A stretch of DNA of 64,000 bases. It comes from DASWZN01 sp036404435 (GTDB lineage Bacteria > Acidobacteriota > Terriglobia > Bryobacterales > Bryobacteraceae). A program made the position numbers and the translations under genes. Below, in pieces: positions 8,278 to 17,612 of this stretch. The notes below the pieces were generated by a model. The model had not been told where the DNA came from. It did not search any database and saw nothing but the letters and a program-made list of their open reading frames with translations. The stretch is taken from positions 1 to 64,000 of the forward strand of contig DASWZN010000043.1 of the NCBI GenBank assembly GCA_036404435.1, read 5' to 3'. How positions within the stretch are numbered: the stretch's first letter is position 1; the number at the start of each line of letters is the position of its first letter.

Positions 8278-9188
8278 AGAATTCGTTTTCCCATCGCAGA
8301 AAGGACCAGCTCGACCGCAAGCTGCGCGGTTCGGTTGGCTTCGTCGAAAACCGGATTCACTTCCACCACGTCCATCGAAGTCATGCGGCCGCAATCGCCG
8401 ATCATTTCCATGGCCAAGTGCGCCTCGCGGTAACTCAGGCCGCCGCGCACGGGCGTGCCGACGCCAGGCGCGATCTGCGGGTCTACCGAGTCCATGTCCA
8501 GGGAGAGGTGGAAGGCCTCGGTCCCGGCGTTGGCAATTTCGAGCGCCTCTTCCATGACCGCGCGCATGCCGCGCTCGTCGATATCGCGCATGGTGAAGGC
8601 GCGCACGCCGGAGTCCTTGACGTGCGGCTTTTCGAGCGCGTCCACGTCGCGGATGCCGACCAGCGCCACGTTCTTGGGGTCGATCTTGGGAGCGAAGCCG
8701 CCGAGGTGGGTCAGCTTGCGCGGACCCATTCCGATGATGCAGGCCAGCGGCATGCCGTGGACGTTGCCGCTGGGACTGGTCTGGGGAGTGTTCATGTCCG
8801 GGTGCGCGTCGATCCACACCAGACCCAGGCGCTTCCGGGCGCGCCGCATGTGTTTGGCGGCTCCGGAAACCGTTCCGACCGCTATGGAGTGATCGCCGCC
8901 AATCACCAGCGGCAGGCGGCCGCGGGCCAGCGCCGCCTCAACGCACTCGGCCAGCCGTGCGCAGGTATGCGCGATCTGCGAAAGGTAGCGGGCGTTGCCG
9001 GAACCGGTCGGAACGCGCTCCGGCTGTTCGGCGGCGACGTTGCCCAGGTCCTCCACGATGTAGCCGAGGTCCGCCAGCCGCTGGCCGAGGTTGGCGAACC
9101 GCACCGCCGACACGCCCATGTCCACACCGCGCCGTCCGGCGCCCAAATCGAGCGGCACCCCGATGATTGCGATGTGCGGCTTGCGCAT
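8274..9188 (-). CDS. rocF: Arginase
   Basis: This 304-residue member of the ureohydrolase family hydrolyses L-arginine to ornithine and urea with two manganese ions. The metal-binding motifs are clear: GGDHS at about residue 96, DAHPDMN at about residue 127, and SLDMDSVDP at about residue 228. The N-terminal GVPLDLGAGRRGVDMGVSA segment and the 'SGNVHGMPLA' loop fit arginase better than agmatinase, although a related guanidino substrate cannot be excluded. The stop overlaps the ddl start, and the start lies 17 bases after the asnS stop, placing it inside a tight operon. No urease is seen in the window. Confidence 0.93.
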   Translation of the reverse strand: MRKPHIAIIGVPLDLGAGRRGVDMGVSAVRFANLGQRLADLGYIVEDLGNVAAEQPERVPTGSGNARYLSQIAHTCARLAECVEAALARGRLPLVIGGDHSIAVGTVSGAAKHMRRARKRLGLVWIDAHPDMNTPQTSPSGNVHGMPLACIIGMGPRKLTHLGGFAPKIDPKNVALVGIRDVDALEKPHVKDSGVRAFTMRDIDERGMRAVMEEALEIANAGTEAFHLSLDMDSVDPQIAPGVGTPVRGGLSYREAHLAMEMIGDCGRMTSMDVVEVNPVFDEANRTAQLAVELVLSAMGKRIL

Positions 9189-9205
9189 AGACTGTCAGCG
9201 CGCCA

Positions 9206-10507
9206 TCACGGCTTGGTCCGGTACAGCATCCGCGGGAAGGCGATGGTCTCGCGCACGTGTTCGAGGCCACAGATCCAGGCCACCACGCGCTCGATGCCCA
9301 TGCCGAAGCCGGCGTGCGGAACCGTGCCGTACTTCCTCAAGTCGATATACCACTCCCAATCCGCGCGCTTCAGACCCTGCTCGTCGATGCGCTTCAGCAG
9401 AAGTTCCAGATTGTGGATGCGCTGGCCGCCGCCGATGATCTCGCCGTAGCCTTCCGGCGCGAGAACGTCGACGCCCAGCGCCACTTCCGGGCGCTCGGGG
9501 TCGGGTTGCATGTAGAAGGCCTTGATCGCGGACGGATACCGGTCCACCATCACCGGCCGGTCGTAATCCTCGCCCAGCAGCGTTTCGTCGGCGTTGCCGA
9601 AATCGCCGCCCCACTGGATCTCGCTGCCCTTGGCCTGGAGGCGCTTCACCGCGTCGTCGTAGCTAATGCGCGGGAACGGCGCCTGCACGCTCTCCAGCTT
9701 CGTAACGTCGCGCTCGAGTTCCTTCAGCTCGGTGCGTCGCGTTTCGAGAACGCGGCCGACCACACTGGCCACCAGCTCCTCGGCCACCTGCTTTACGTCC
9801 TCGAGGGTGGCGTAGGCCATCTCCGGTTCCACCATCCAGAACTCGGTCAGGTGGCGGCGCGTCTTCGAGCGTTCGGCGCGAAAGGTGGGCCCGAAGCAGT
9901 ACACTTTGCCGAAAGCGGCGGCGGTGGCCTCGTTATAGAGCTGGCCGGACTGCGTGAGGTAGACCTTCTCCTCGTCGAAGTAATTCACCTCGAACAGGCT
10001 GGTGGTGCCCTCGCACGCGTTGGGCGTGAAGATGGGCGTATCCACCAGCGTGAAGCCGTGGTTGTCGAGGTAATCGCGCACGGCGCGGATTACCTCGTGC
10101 CGCACGCGCAGGATGGCGTGCTGGCGCCGGCTGCGGAGCCACAGGTGGCGGTGGTCCATCAGGAAGTCGACGCCGTGTTCCTTGGGCGTGATGGGATAGG
10201 GATCGCTCTCCGGCACGCGATCGAGCACCTCGATGGCTTCCAGGTCCATCTCCGTTCCGCCCGGCGCGCGCGGCTCGGCGCGCACCTTGCCGGTGACGGC
10301 GATCGACGATTCCTGGGTCAGGTTCTTGATGCTCTCGAAGACCTCCTCCGGGAGTGCGTTCTTGAGCGCCACGCACTGCATGATTCCGGTGCCGTCGCGG
10401 AGTTGCGGGAACAGAATCTTGCCGGACCGGCGCAGGTTGTAGAGCCATCCGCGAATTTCGACGGTCTCGCCCGTGTGCCGGGCCGCCTCCTCGATGGTGA
10501 TTCTCAT
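9206..10507 (-). CDS. asnS: Asparagine--tRNA ligase
   Basis: AsnRS charges tRNA-Asn. The 433-residue class IIb synthetase has an N-terminal OB-fold anticodon-binding domain (about residues 15-105, beginning VEIRGWLYNLRRSGKI). The catalytic core has motif 2 FRAERSKTRRHLTEFW and motif 3 GFGMGIERVVAW, with the EGYGEIIGGGQRIH loop between them. AsnRS is separated from AspRS by the missing GAD insertion and the shorter length. It begins directly after the stop of the TIM-barrel gene (no gap) and is followed by arginase, so it is expressed from the leftward operon. Confidence 0.97.
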   Translation of the reverse strand: MRITIEEAARHTGETVEIRGWLYNLRRSGKILFPQLRDGTGIMQCVALKNALPEEVFESIKNLTQESSIAVTGKVRAEPRAPGGTEMDLEAIEVLDRVPESDPYPITPKEHGVDFLMDHRHLWLRSRRQHAILRVRHEVIRAVRDYLDNHGFTLVDTPIFTPNACEGTTSLFEVNYFDEEKVYLTQSGQLYNEATAAAFGKVYCFGPTFRAERSKTRRHLTEFWMVEPEMAYATLEDVKQVAEELVASVVGRVLETRRTELKELERDVTKLESVQAPFPRISYDDAVKRLQAKGSEIQWGGDFGNADETLLGEDYDRPVMVDRYPSAIKAFYMQPDPERPEVALGVDVLAPEGYGEIIGGGQRIHNLELLLKRIDEQGLKRADWEWYIDLRKYGTVPHAGFGMGIERVVAWICGLEHVRETIAFPRMLYRTKP

Positions 10508-11338
10508 TTAGAGGCTCTCCAGCCGGTCGAAGATTTCCGGCACGTCGTCGATCTGGTGCTTGCGGTCGGGGACTTCCTTGAGCTCGAGCAAGAGCGGATA
10601 CTGGTCCTCGCGCGAGCGCAGCACCTGCATGGCGTGGCGCCAGTCGATGGTCCCGCCCTCGCCCAGCAGTGGCCAGATGTGCTTGTCCTCCTCGCCGTTG
10701 TTGTCGTGCACATGGGTGGAGCGGATGCGGTCCTGCAAGATGTCGAACTCCTCTTCGACGCCCGCGCCCATATGGGCGTGGCCGACGTCGAAGCAGAAGC
10801 CCAGGTGCAGGTGCGTCTGCGCCAGGAATTCGACCAGGCGCTGGGCGGTCGAGAGTGCGTTGGGGATGTTCTCGAGCAGGATCTCGACGCCGCGCTGGCG
10901 GGCGAAGACGCTCAGCTCCTCTAGCGACGAGAACGCCGCGTCCACCGCGCGTTCGCTGTACTCCTCCCCGCTCACGCCGATGTGCTGGACCAGGTACTGG
11001 AACGGGACGACCTCGGCGACTTCGATGGCGCGCCGGATCTCGTCCACCACCAGAACGCGCTTGGCCTTCACGGGCTCGGTGATGCTGATCACGGAGTTCG
11101 GCCCAGTGCGCCCCCACACGTCGTCGGTGTAGATGGGAGCGTGCAGGGAAAGCAGAGTCAGCTCGGAATCCTTGAACCAGTGGCTGAGCTCCATCACCTG
11201 GGCGCGGTTGGTGTAATCGAAGTGCTGGCGGGCGCAGAAGATCTCCGCCTGCTCGACGCCGGCGTGCAGCATTCTCTCGAGCGAGGCCGTGGTCAGGCGA
11301 TGGTTGACAAACAGGTGGGTGGAAAGTGCGTGCTTCAT
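10508..11338 (-). CDS. Sugar phosphate isomerase/epimerase-like TIM-barrel protein
   Basis: This 276-residue protein belongs to the AP-endonuclease-2/xylose-isomerase-like family. It shows 'LSLHAPIY', 'YLVQHIGVS', 'ILLENIPNA', 'LGFCFDVGHAHMG' and 'STHVHDNNGEEDKH', with the His, Glu, Asp and His ligands of a divalent metal spaced along the barrel strands. The family covers sugar isomerases, myo-inositol enzymes and endonuclease IV, and the substrate is not readable here. It ends flush against the asnS start and begins 36 bases after the M28 peptidase stop. The ATG at 11338 is followed by the first beta strand (ALSTHLF), which supports this start. Confidence 0.85.
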   Translation of the reverse strand: MKHALSTHLFVNHRLTTASLERMLHAGVEQAEIFCARQHFDYTNRAQVMELSHWFKDSELTLLSLHAPIYTDDVWGRTGPNSVISITEPVKAKRVLVVDEIRRAIEVAEVVPFQYLVQHIGVSGEEYSERAVDAAFSSLEELSVFARQRGVEILLENIPNALSTAQRLVEFLAQTHLHLGFCFDVGHAHMGAGVEEEFDILQDRIRSTHVHDNNGEEDKHIWPLLGEGGTIDWRHAMQVLRSREDQYPLLLELKEVPDRKHQIDDVPEIFDRLESL

Positions 11339-11374
11339 TTGCCTCCAGGGTCTCGAACCGATTGTACCAGCGCG

Positions 11375-12241
11375 CTACCGCCCGGCGTCCATCCGCCGGA
11401 TGGCCTGCTCGACCACCGGCAGGGCGCGCGCCACGTCGGGCCCAGCAATTTTGTCGAGCGTGTCGTTGGGCGAGTGCAGGATGGTGACGGCGCGGGGCAG
11501 GGGGTCGGGATGCCGGCCGTGAAAGAACTCGAGAATGCTCCGGATCTCGCCGCCGTCAATGAGAGCGACACCCAGGGTCTCGACCTTCGCGGCCAGGAAA
11601 GTGCGATCGTCGCCGGGAGGGTAGTCCGCTCCCATGACGAGGGGGAACCGGGACGCGGCCGCCGCCTCGCGCATGGCGCGCGCGGAGGGCGAGCGGTCGT
11701 TCGCGGACCCGACCCAGAGCGTGCCGCCGTAGGCGAAAACGTCGAAGTTGAGGTAGATCGCGGGCAGGCTCCTGCGGTGAGCGGCGATGAAGGCTTCGGA
11801 GCCCAGGGCGCCCAACTCCTCCAGATCGAAGAACGCCGCGCTCAGGCGGTGGGCCGCGAGCGGCGCGCGCTGGAAGGCGGCCAGCAGTTCGAGGACGGCG
11901 CTGTCGCCGGAAGCATCGTCGACCGCGCCCTGCCCCAGATCCACCCGGTCGGAGTGCGCGCCGAGCAGGATTTCCTTTTCGACGCCCGGCGCGGCGGGGA
12001 GAGAGGCCAGGATGTTGACGCCGGTCCGGCCCTCGGCGTTGAAATTCTCCAGACGGTAGGGGATGCCCAGGGCATCGAGCTGAGCGGCGATGGCGGCGCG
12101 GCGGGCGGCCCCGTCCGCGCCCGCGGCGATTGCGGCGACGCGCTTCTCGAAGGCTGCGCCGTCGTAGGACGGGCCGGCCGCCAGGGGCAGGCAGAACAAG
12201 ACCGCGGCAACCGACCAGACTATCCTCGCGTTTCGCTGCAT
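11375..12241 (-). CDS. Exported M28-family zinc peptidase
   Basis: This 288-residue peptidase has a signal peptide (MQRNARIVWSVAAVLFCLP, cleaved near LAAG). The metal ligands of the M28 (aminopeptidase Y/QC-like) family are visible. They are the His and Asp in LLGAHSDRVDLGQGAVDDASG split around that motif, the Glu pair in DLEELGALGSEA, and the C-terminal His in LHSPNDTLDKI. M28 enzymes remove N-terminal amino acids or cyclise glutamine. I chose the ATG at 12241, which has GGAAGGAA just upstream and gives a better signal peptide; an ATG at 12259 adds six residues. It is first in the leftward operon that ends with ddl. Confidence 0.85.
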   Translation of the reverse strand: MQRNARIVWSVAAVLFCLPLAAGPSYDGAAFEKRVAAIAAGADGAARRAAIAAQLDALGIPYRLENFNAEGRTGVNILASLPAAPGVEKEILLGAHSDRVDLGQGAVDDASGDSAVLELLAAFQRAPLAAHRLSAAFFDLEELGALGSEAFIAAHRRSLPAIYLNFDVFAYGGTLWVGSANDRSPSARAMREAAAASRFPLVMGADYPPGDDRTFLAAKVETLGVALIDGGEIRSILEFFHGRHPDPLPRAVTILHSPNDTLDKIAGPDVARALPVVEQAIRRMDAGR

Positions 12242-12354
12242 TTCCTTCCATGATGGCACTGCTCATCCCGACTGCGGCGCCGCTCGTCCGGAATCCGGCG
12301 GATTCATCGCCGAGAGTGAACAAATCGACCGAAGCAAGCGTACCCTGGTTTCAA

Positions 12355-13284
12355 ATGATTGAAGTCGACCAACTGCGCAAGACCTACGGAGACCTGATCG
12401 CCGTGGACGGGGTTTCGTTCACCGCGCGGCCGGGCGAGATTTTCGGGCTGCTGGGGCCGAACGGCGCCGGGAAGACCACGACCATCGGCTGCATCTCGGG
12501 CTTGCTCGAGCCCACGGCCGGGCGCGTCCGCGTGATGGGCCACGACGTGGTGCGCGAGGGGATGGCGGCGCGCCGGGCGTTGGGGGTCGTGCCGCAGGAG
12601 ATCGCGCTTTACGAGGAGCTGTCGGCCATCGACAACCTGAAGTACTGGGGAGGAGCGCAAGGCCTGCGCAACCCGCTGCTCGGCGCGCGGATCCAGACGG
12701 TGCTCGACCTGACCGGCCTCGCCGACCGCGCCCGGGAGCCGGTGAAGCGCTTCAGCGGCGGGATGAAGCGGCGGCTGAACTTCGCCTGCGGCATCGTGCA
12801 CCAGCCCCAAGTTCTGCTGCTCGACGAGCCCACGGTGGGCGTGGACCCGCAGAGCCGCATGCGGCTGCTGGAACTGGTTCGGGCGGAGGCGCAGGCGGGG
12901 ACGTGCGTCCTCTACACGACGCACTACATGGAGGAGGCGGAGACGCTGTGCGACCGGCTGGCCATCGTCGATCGCGGCAAGGTGATCGCGGCGGGCACGC
13001 TGGCCGAATTGCGGTCGATGCTGGAGCAGCGGGATCTGCTGCGCCTGGCGGGCGTGTTTCAGCCGGCCGCGGCGCGGGCCGCCGTCGCGCCCATCGACCG
13101 GATCGAGGTGCTGCAAGCGGAGGAGAACCTGCTGGTCCTCTCGCTGGTGGAAGCTTCGCGGAAGCTGCCGGCCATCTTCGCGGCGCTCGAGGCCGCGGGC
13201 TGCGAAGTGCGCGGCACCACGCTGACGCAGCCCAGCCTGGAGAGCCTGTTTATCAAGCTCACCGGCAAGGAGCTTCGGGAATAA
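12355..13284 (+). CDS. ABC exporter ATP-binding subunit
   Basis: This 309-residue ATPase belongs to the DrrA/CcmA/NatA-like class. It shows Walker A GPNGAGKTTT at residues 34-43, the Q-loop in VVPQEIALYEELS, signature FSGGMKRRLN, Walker B LLLDEPTVGVDPQS, and the switch His in YTTHYMEEAE. A C-terminal extension of about 90 residues is typical of this exporter class. The ATG at 12355 gives MIEVDQLRKTYGDL, the usual beginning of these domains; longer in-frame extensions are poor. Two ABC-2 permeases follow within 4 bases and by overlap, so a three-gene transporter is complete. Substrate is unknown; drugs, lipids or polysaccharides are possible. Confidence 0.93.
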   Translation: MIEVDQLRKTYGDLIAVDGVSFTARPGEIFGLLGPNGAGKTTTIGCISGLLEPTAGRVRVMGHDVVREGMAARRALGVVPQEIALYEELSAIDNLKYWGGAQGLRNPLLGARIQTVLDLTGLADRAREPVKRFSGGMKRRLNFACGIVHQPQVLLLDEPTVGVDPQSRMRLLELVRAEAQAGTCVLYTTHYMEEAETLCDRLAIVDRGKVIAAGTLAELRSMLEQRDLLRLAGVFQPAAARAAVAPIDRIEVLQAEENLLVLSLVEASRKLPAIFAALEAAGCEVRGTTLTQPSLESLFIKLTGKELRE

Positions 13285-13287
13285 GCC

Positions 13288-14403
13288 ATGCACTTCATTT
13301 GGATCAGCGTGGTCAAAGACCTGCGCCGCTGGCGCAGCGAACCGCTCACACTCGCCATCTGGCTGGCCATCCCGCTCATTCTGGGAGTGCTGATGAACGT
13401 AGTGTTCGGCGGCAGCGGAAATCCGGCGCCGCGGGGCGTCCTGCTGATCGCGGACGAGGACAACACGTTCGCAAGCAAGATAGTGGCCGGCGTATTCCGC
13501 CGCGACCCGCTCGACAAGATGCTTGTGCTCGAACGGGTCCGGCGCGAGGAAGGACGCCGGCGCATCGACCGCGGCGAGGCTTCCGCGTTTCTCGTCATTC
13601 CGGCGGGCTTCGCGCAGGCTGTCAATCGCGGCGGGCCGTTCCGCGTGCAGTTGTTCACCAACCCGAGCCAGACCATACTGCCCAAGGTGATCGAAGACAC
13701 CGTCTCGATTACGCTGGACATGTTCGGCACACGGCGCGCGTCGGGCGCGGGCGGGCCGTCGATCGGCCTGGAGACCACCGTGATCCCGGAGAAGAAGCGG
13801 ACGAAGAGCTTCGCGGCGCTGTTTTTCCCCAGCATGCTTTGTATGGCCGTGTGGATGATCGCGAACGCTCTGTCCGGGGAGATCTGGAAGGAACGGGCGC
13901 TCGGCGCGTTGCGCCGCCTGGCGGCGATGCCGGTGCGGATGGCGGGGTTCTTGGTGGGCAAACTGGTATCCGTGGCGCTGCTGTTTGCCGGCATCGCAGG
14001 CGCGGGGCTGGCGGCGGTGCGCTGGCTGGGCGGCGTTCCGGTGGCCAGCCTGCCGGCCGCGATTCTGTGGCTGATGCTGGCGGGCGTGGCGTTCTATCTG
14101 CTGTTGCTGCTGGTGTCGATGAGCGCGTCGACCCCGCGCGGCGGAAACATGCTCGGCAATATCGTGATGTTTCCGCTGGCTCTGGTGGGCGGCTGCTTCT
14201 TTCCCTTCGAGATCATGCCGGCCTGGATGGCCGCCGTGGGGCGGCTGACGCCGACCGGCTGGGCGGTATCGCAGTTTTCGGCGATTCTGGACGGCTCGGT
14301 CCAAACCGCGGGCCTGACGGCCGCGCTGGCCGGGCTGGTGGCCATGAGCGCGCTGGCGTTCACGGTGACGCTGGTGCGGTTGCGGCGGAGTTTCCTGATA
14401 TGA
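13288..14403 (+). CDS. ABC-2 type permease, first subunit
   Basis: This 371-residue permease has the ABC2_membrane_3 layout. TM1 is near residues 18-38 (LTLAIWLAIPLILGVLMNVVFG). A large extracytoplasmic domain of about 150 residues follows, then five C-terminal membrane segments beginning at SFAALFFPSMLCMAVWMIANA. The GGCFFPFEIMPAWMAAVGRLTPTGWAV stretch spans the conserved loop before the last membrane helix (split here only for description). It starts 3 bases after the ATPase stop and its stop overlaps the start of the second permease as ATGA. It probably pairs with that subunit as a heterodimer. Confidence 0.9.
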   Translation: MHFIWISVVKDLRRWRSEPLTLAIWLAIPLILGVLMNVVFGGSGNPAPRGVLLIADEDNTFASKIVAGVFRRDPLDKMLVLERVRREEGRRRIDRGEASAFLVIPAGFAQAVNRGGPFRVQLFTNPSQTILPKVIEDTVSITLDMFGTRRASGAGGPSIGLETTVIPEKKRTKSFAALFFPSMLCMAVWMIANALSGEIWKERALGALRRLAAMPVRMAGFLVGKLVSVALLFAGIAGAGLAAVRWLGGVPVASLPAAILWLMLAGVAFYLLLLLVSMSASTPRGGNMLGNIVMFPLALVGGCFFPFEIMPAWMAAVGRLTPTGWAVSQFSAILDGSVQTAGLTAALAGLVAMSALAFTVTLVRLRRSFLI

Positions 14404-15536
14404 GGCGCCCTATGCCTATGCTGCGCGACGCGCTCTTTCTAGCCCGCATGGACCTGCGGTACCTGCTGCGCGGCCGCGAGACCCTGCTGTGGGTTTTCGT
14501 GATGCCTGTGATTTTCTTCTATTTCCTCGGCGCCATCACGGGCAATTTCCGCGGCGGAGCGAAGGACACACTCGCGGTGAGCGTCGCACCGGACGCCGGG
14601 TTTCTGGCGGACGAAGCGATCGCCCGGCTGGGCGCGCGGGATTTCAGTGTGGTGCGCACCAGGACTCCCGCGGAGTTCCTCGGTTATGGGCGCAGGCTCG
14701 AGATCCCGGCCTGCTTCACGGCATCGGCGCTGGCATCGAAGCCGGTGACGCTCCACTTCACGCGCGTCGGCGACGATATGGGCGCCAGTTACGACCGGGT
14801 CCGCATCCAGCGCACCCTGAACACCGTTCGGGTGGATCTGATCGCGGGAGCGGTCACGCCCGAACGGCTCGCGGAGCTGGCCCGGCAGCCGCGCGCGCTG
14901 GGAGTGGACGTGAAGGCCGCCGGCAAGCGCATTCATCCCCCAATCGGCTTCGAGCAGTCGGTGCCCGGCACCATGGTGATGTTTACGCTGCTGGTGATGT
15001 TCACGAGCGGCGCGGTGACGCTGACCATCGAGCGCCGGAACGGCATTCTGCGCCGGCTGGCGTCGTCATCGATGTCGCGCGGCGCGGTGGCGCTCGGCAA
15101 GTGGGGCGCGCGGTGGGTGCTGGGGATGGTGCAGATTGCGTTCGCGATGATCGCGGGCAGCGTGCTGTTCCACGTCCATTGGGGACCGAACCTGGCGGCG
15201 ATCGCGGCGGTCCTGGCGGCTTACGGAGCGCTGGCGGCGGCCCTGGGCATGGCGCTGGGCAACTTCGGGCGCACCGAGGCGCAGGTGATCGGGCTGGGAG
15301 TGATCGCGAGCAACCTGCTGGCCGCGCTGGGCGGATGCTGGTGGCCCATCGAGGTGACGCCGGTATCGATGCAGAAACTCGCGCTGTTTCTTCCCACCGG
15401 CCTGACCATGGACGCGCTGCACAAGCTGGTGAACTTCGGCGCGCCGCCGGCCGCGGTGATTCCGCACGTGTGCGCGCTGGCCGTTGCGGCGCTGGGCGTC
15501 GGGTACGTGGTGGCGCGCCGCTTCCGGTTTCAATAA
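14400..15536 (+). CDS. ABC-2 type permease, second subunit
   Basis: This 378-residue permease starts at the ATG that overlaps the stop of the first permease. It has the same design: TM1 at about residues 27-46 (WVFVMPVIFFYFLGAITGNF), an external domain, and five TM segments from GTMVMFTLLVMFTSGAVTL onward. The conserved ERRNGILRRL cytoplasmic motif follows TM2, and the GGCWWPIEVTP loop precedes the last helix. Sequence identity with the first permease is low, so this is a heterodimer rather than a recent duplication. It closes the ABC operon; the next gene begins 87 bases later with its own ribosome site. Confidence 0.9.
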   Translation: MRRPMPMLRDALFLARMDLRYLLRGRETLLWVFVMPVIFFYFLGAITGNFRGGAKDTLAVSVAPDAGFLADEAIARLGARDFSVVRTRTPAEFLGYGRRLEIPACFTASALASKPVTLHFTRVGDDMGASYDRVRIQRTLNTVRVDLIAGAVTPERLAELARQPRALGVDVKAAGKRIHPPIGFEQSVPGTMVMFTLLVMFTSGAVTLTIERRNGILRRLASSSMSRGAVALGKWGARWVLGMVQIAFAMIAGSVLFHVHWGPNLAAIAAVLAAYGALAAALGMALGNFGRTEAQVIGLGVIASNLLAALGGCWWPIEVTPVSMQKLALFLPTGLTMDALHKLVNFGAPPAAVIPHVCALAVAALGVGYVVARRFRFQ

Positions 15537-15623
15537 GTCGCTCCGCTGGCAGATGAGCTGGGCGCGATCGTTCGGGGCGGTGTGCGCGCGCGGCCGGGCA
15601 CGGGGATGCTACAACGGGAAGTC

Positions 15624-17603
15624 ATGCTTCGACTCGCTCTCATCCTGACGACAGCGGCTTTGTGGGCTGCGGCGCCCGAGGTGCCGGGATACCATGTCGC
15701 CGGCGCCGAGGCGGCCGGGTGGGCGCCCATGTTGCAGTCGCTGGGTCTGCCCGAGCGGCCGGAAGCGGAGGCGCGCGTTCTGGTGTTCCCCGGAGGCGCG
15801 GCGGGGCAGGGGTGGCTAGCCCGGGCCGATGGCGGCGCAGTCGTGATCCTCGATGGCGATTCGGAGGCCGCGCGGAGCTTGGGGTTCATCCCGGGCGCGA
15901 AGAAGCTCAGGGTGCACTCCGTGCGCGACGAGCGCGAGCCGGATCTGCACATCAAGTGGGAAACGGCGGCAAGGGTCAGCGTCTTCACGGTTCCCAAGAC
16001 GGCGCACGTGCTCTGCCGCGAGCGCGGGACGGGCGCGCCGCTGGTGGCAACGCTCGCACGCGGCCACGGCGCCGTGCTCTGGGTGGCCCTCCCGCCCGGC
16101 GACGACGGATACGAGCGGTTCCCGTTCCTGCCGCAGGCGCTGGTCGATCTCGGCGTCAAGCCGCCTTTCGAATCCCGCCGGCTGTGGGCCTTCTTCGATT
16201 CCGCCTACCGCCTCCACATCGACCCCGACGCAATGGCCCGGCAGTGGCGCGCGGCGGGCATTTCGGCGTTGCACGCGGGCGCCTGGGCGTTCATCGAGAG
16301 CCATCCGGAAAGCGACGACTACCTGCGCAACCTCATCGCGGCCTGCCATCGCCACGGCATCCTGGTGTATGCATGGCTCGAGCTACCGCACGTGAGCGAC
16401 GCGTTCTGGAAGCAGCACCCCGAGTGGCGGGAAAAGACCGCGCGGCTCAAGGATGCCCACGTCGACTGGCGGCTGCTCATGAACCTGGTCAATCCGGACT
16501 GCCACCGCGCCGTTGCCGCCGCCATTCGCGACATGATGCTGCGCTTCGATTGGGACGGCGTGAACCTGGCCGAAATCTACTTCGACGGCATTAGCGGCGT
16601 CAAGAACCTCTCCGAGTTCACGCCCATGAACCCGGATGTGCGCCGCGAATTCCAGGCGAGCCACGGCTTCGATCCGCTGGAGCTGTTCTGCGGCCGGCGC
16701 GATCCGAAGCGCTTGCGCGAGTTTCTGGACTATCGCGTGGACCTGATCGAGCGGCTGCACCGGGAGTGGCTCGACGAGCTCGACAAGATCCGCCAGGAGC
16801 GGCCCGGCCTGGACCTGGTAGTCACGCACGTCGATGACCGGTTCGACACCACCATGCGGGACAACATCGGCGCCGACGCGGCCCGCGTGCTGCGGCTGAC
16901 CGACCGCTACGGGGCGACGTTCATCGTGGAGGACCCGGCCACGCTGTGGGGCCTCGGCCCCGCGCGCTACGCGGAGATCGCGCGGCGTTACGCTCCGCTC
17001 ACCAGCCACCCGGAGAACCTGGGAGTGGACATCAACATCGTGGATCGCGACAAGGCGTACCCGACCGGCAAGCAGGTAGGCGCGGAGGCGCTGGAGCTGT
17101 TCCACACAGCGGCCGGGGCGTTCAGCCGCGTAATGTTCTACTACGAGCGCTCGATCGATCCCGCCGACTTGCCGCTGCTCCCGGCCGCTTCGGCGGCGGT
17201 GGACCGCGTGGAGCGGCGGGGCGACACGCTGGTCGTTGCGTCGCCGCGCGGCGTGGGCGTGCGATGGGAAGGCGCGGCCTTGGTGGATGGGCGCCCCTGG
17301 CCGGTGCGCGACCGCGAGCGCGTGTGGTTGCCGCCGGGGGAGCATACGATTGCCGCCGCCTCCGAGCCGGCCGGCTCCGTGCTCGATTTCAACGGAACCA
17401 TCGAGAGCGCGGCCAGCCTGGCGGACAGCATCGAGCTGGTCTATAGCAGCGGCGCGCGGGCGCTGGCGACGCTCGATCACAAGCCTGTGCGGCTGACCTT
17501 GGACGGACGCGACGAAAGGCTCGACCTGATCGGAGAGGTCGACGGCGCCTGGGTCCTTCGTCTGCCGCGGGGCCGGCACAGTGCGGTGGTGAAGGCCGAG
17601 TGA
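15624..17603 (+). CDS. Exported glycosidase-like TIM-barrel protein of unassigned family
   Basis: This 659-residue protein has a signal peptide (MLRLALILTTAALWAAAPE). After an N-terminal alpha/beta domain, residues near 180-520 read as a TIM barrel of the 'family 10 glycosylhydrolase-like' type. Visible pieces are LWAFFDSAYRLHIDPDAMARQ, GISALHAGAWAFIES, ILVYAWLELPHVSDAFWKQHP and the candidate catalytic strand DGVNLAEIYFDGI, each quoted separately. The C-terminal 150 residues are beta-rich and could be a carbohydrate-binding or sandwich domain. No characterised enzyme can be matched. The ATG at 15624 has GGGAAG upstream; an in-frame GTG-like extension at 15582 is less likely. It may be polysaccharide-active. 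Confidence 0.7.
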   Translation: MLRLALILTTAALWAAAPEVPGYHVAGAEAAGWAPMLQSLGLPERPEAEARVLVFPGGAAGQGWLARADGGAVVILDGDSEAARSLGFIPGAKKLRVHSVRDEREPDLHIKWETAARVSVFTVPKTAHVLCRERGTGAPLVATLARGHGAVLWVALPPGDDGYERFPFLPQALVDLGVKPPFESRRLWAFFDSAYRLHIDPDAMARQWRAAGISALHAGAWAFIESHPESDDYLRNLIAACHRHGILVYAWLELPHVSDAFWKQHPEWREKTARLKDAHVDWRLLMNLVNPDCHRAVAAAIRDMMLRFDWDGVNLAEIYFDGISGVKNLSEFTPMNPDVRREFQASHGFDPLELFCGRRDPKRLREFLDYRVDLIERLHREWLDELDKIRQERPGLDLVVTHVDDRFDTTMRDNIGADAARVLRLTDRYGATFIVEDPATLWGLGPARYAEIARRYAPLTSHPENLGVDINIVDRDKAYPTGKQVGAEALELFHTAAGAFSRVMFYYERSIDPADLPLLPAASAAVDRVERRGDTLVVASPRGVGVRWEGAALVDGRPWPVRDRERVWLPPGEHTIAAASEPAGSVLDFNGTIESAASLADSIELVYSSGARALATLDHKPVRLTLDGRDERLDLIGEVDGAWVLRLPRGRHSAVVKAE

Positions 17604-17612
17604 GGAGAGCTA

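Noticed and set aside
9257..10924. 555-codon plus-strand frame opposite asnS
   Set aside because: AsnRS on the other strand has all class II motifs; the antisense frame has no family features.
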